A stretch of DNA of 64,000 nt from contig VXAY01002192.1 in the NCBI GenBank assembly GCA_013399855.1, positions 1,143,979 through 1,207,978 of the forward strand. The letters run 5' to 3'. Each line of letters starts with the position of its first letter. Within the stretch, counting starts at the first letter, position 1. A program made the position numbers and the translations under genes. This document shows positions 62,560 through 64,000 of the stretch, in pieces. The DNA comes from Oxyruncus cristatus (taxonomy: Eukaryota > Chordata > Aves > Passeriformes > Cotingidae). The notes below the pieces were generated by a model, which did no database searches, was not told where the DNA came from, and saw only the letters and a program-made list of their open reading frames with translations.

Positions 62560-62950
62560 ACAAAAAATATCAGTTCTGATTTTGTATTTCCTTTCAAATA
62601 CTTGAGGATAGAATGGTGTAAGTCTCAGGTTTATAGCCATCATTTTGTGACCCACACAGAAACAGCCCTATTTGGTGACATTCTTTATAAATACTTTATG
62701 TCAGTTAGCTAATTCTTGATATATTTTGTATACAGTTTCTTAGTACTATATCCTGCTGACTTTTATATCAGAATATTGTGTGGTACCAAGTCAAACACCC
62801 TATAAAATTTTATTACATCTACACAGTTACATTTATCCAAAAAAAAAAACTTCTTAGAGGATGAACTCAAGTTTGTTTAAGCAACACTATTTTCCATAAT
62901 GCATTTCATGTTGTCTGGTATTCATTATATTGTTCTCCTTTATTTTGTTA
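62560..62950 (-). repeat. degenerate CR1/L3-clade reverse-transcriptase remnant
   Basis: On - the translation shows, with stops, HEMHYGK...CCLNKLEFI (compare QHGF...SC.TNL...F), then DKCNCVDVIKFYRVFDLVPH and NILI. The latter matches the DKG..VDVIYLDFSKAFDTVPHxxL block of non-LTR reverse transcriptases. It is far older than the CR1 copies elsewhere in the window. Confidence 0.7.
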
Positions 62951-64000
62951 TCAGTTAATTTCCATATGTGTTTTTTTTTCATCTTTTGTTTGAGGTTGAT
63001 GTCAGGATAGTCAGTAATATAACTCTGGTAGGTATCTTGCTCCTCTCAAATGTTTGCACAAGGTGATCATTCATCTGGTGCTTTCAGATTTCTTTGCTAT
63101 TCTGGGATTTAGTAAAAATAAGCAAGAAGTGAGATCTCTTCAGGCAAGTCCTTTATGACTCCTAGGTTCAAGGTATCCAGTGCATCCTCAGTAGATATTA
63201 TCTAATTCCTTATTTTGGACCCTTTTTGCCTCTTTCAAATAAAAAAATTGTCTAATCATACTTGGGTGATGAAAACACATCATGGTCAAACAGACATCTA
63301 TTCAATTTTTATTTGTTCTTAGTATTTCTATTTAGAATTTTGCCCTTGTCACAGAGAAATCTGCATTCATTTTCTTTGGTCTCAATATATTTAGATTTCT
63401 TCTGCCAACTAGCTTTTCCAACCGTGACTTTTTCCTTTAGGATCTTTTGGCCATCTTACACACCTTCTGCTCTTTACAACTTCTAATCTCTACAGTTTGG
63501 TTTCTGATCGATGTCTTATTTCTTGAATAAAACTTCTGAAGTTCCAAGAATCCAGTATATATCACTGAAATGAAGCAGGCTTTCAGGCAATGCTGCCTTT
63601 TTCTATTGATCATGTGCTGCCTGGTCATCTAATGAGTTCTTGAAGGACTCTCCACTGTCTTTCATAATTTTTGTCTACATTTTTCCTACTACCAAATGTC
63701 TTTTATGTTTTCCCAATGTCAGAATATAACTTTTTGGAAGTATCTGAATATTTTTGTTATTCGACCTTTACTGTGTTTGCCTACATGAAATAAACAGTAA
63801 CTGATCATGACCTGCAGTTCCTGATCAAGTTTTACTGATTTTACTGATTTACTACTCTTTCACTGTTCAGGATTCAATTCACCTTTATCCATCGTAAAGA
63901 GTTACCACATCGAAGATCCTCATGGATTTGTTTCCTTTTAACAGGCAGCTGCTTTGTCATTCCCCCTTTTCCTTGGACATTTGTGGTGGCTTACAGCCTT
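62951..64000. other. right-edge interval, probably further decayed LINE sequence
   Basis: The AT-rich text continues without a gene. The - strand translation contains lysine-rich scraps in the frames upstream of the reverse-transcriptase remnant, which would fit the 5' continuation of the same old LINE, but I cannot show this. Confidence 0.3.

Overview
The window looks like a bird chromosome segment. The 3' ends of CR1 LINEs recur (the TCATAGAATC...GGTTGGAAGGG signature read on +), there are no Alu, L1 or B-type repeats, coding is sparse and intron-rich, and some stretches are short and GC-rich. I infer it matches the TTC32 neighbourhood (chicken chromosome 3, human 2p24), where OSR1 is the next large gene beyond a gene-poor interval. 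OSR1 is not in this window.

Left edge (1-200): the last coding exon of TTC32 on the + strand. From 6.5 to 22.4 kb on the - strand lies one large gene. I reconstructed it exon by exon from conserved GT/AG sites and a continuous reading phase. It has 21 coding exons, 2712 coding bases and 903 residues, with no frameshift or internal stop. It encodes a secreted zona pellucida (egg-coat) protein with an N-terminal signal peptide, a long extracellular region of ZP-N-like units, a C-terminal ZP module, a basic cleavage-like site RERK and a short hydrophobic tail with no membrane segment. I call it ZPAX. TTC32 and ZPAX are tail to tail.

The remaining roughly 41 kb (22.4-64 kb) shows no protein-coding gene that I can support. 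It holds CR1 fragments of several ages (25.2, 29.3-30.0, 31.4-32.2, 47.0, 53.8-54.1, 57.7, 58.8 kb), two MIR-like SINE relics, a very old LINE reverse-transcriptase remnant near 62.6-62.9 kb, a CpG-rich block at 28.8-29.3 kb, an AT-rich repeat-poor block at 34.9-37.1 kb, and a 31-base assembly gap at 46441-46471. The open reading frames there are short, overlap on both strands and have no recognisable domains. I treat them as noise.

No new multi-gene system is evident. The most interesting content is the complete ZPAX gene, two unexplained protein-like stretches inside its introns, alternative splice-like segments at its 5' end, and candidate regulatory blocks in the gene-poor half.
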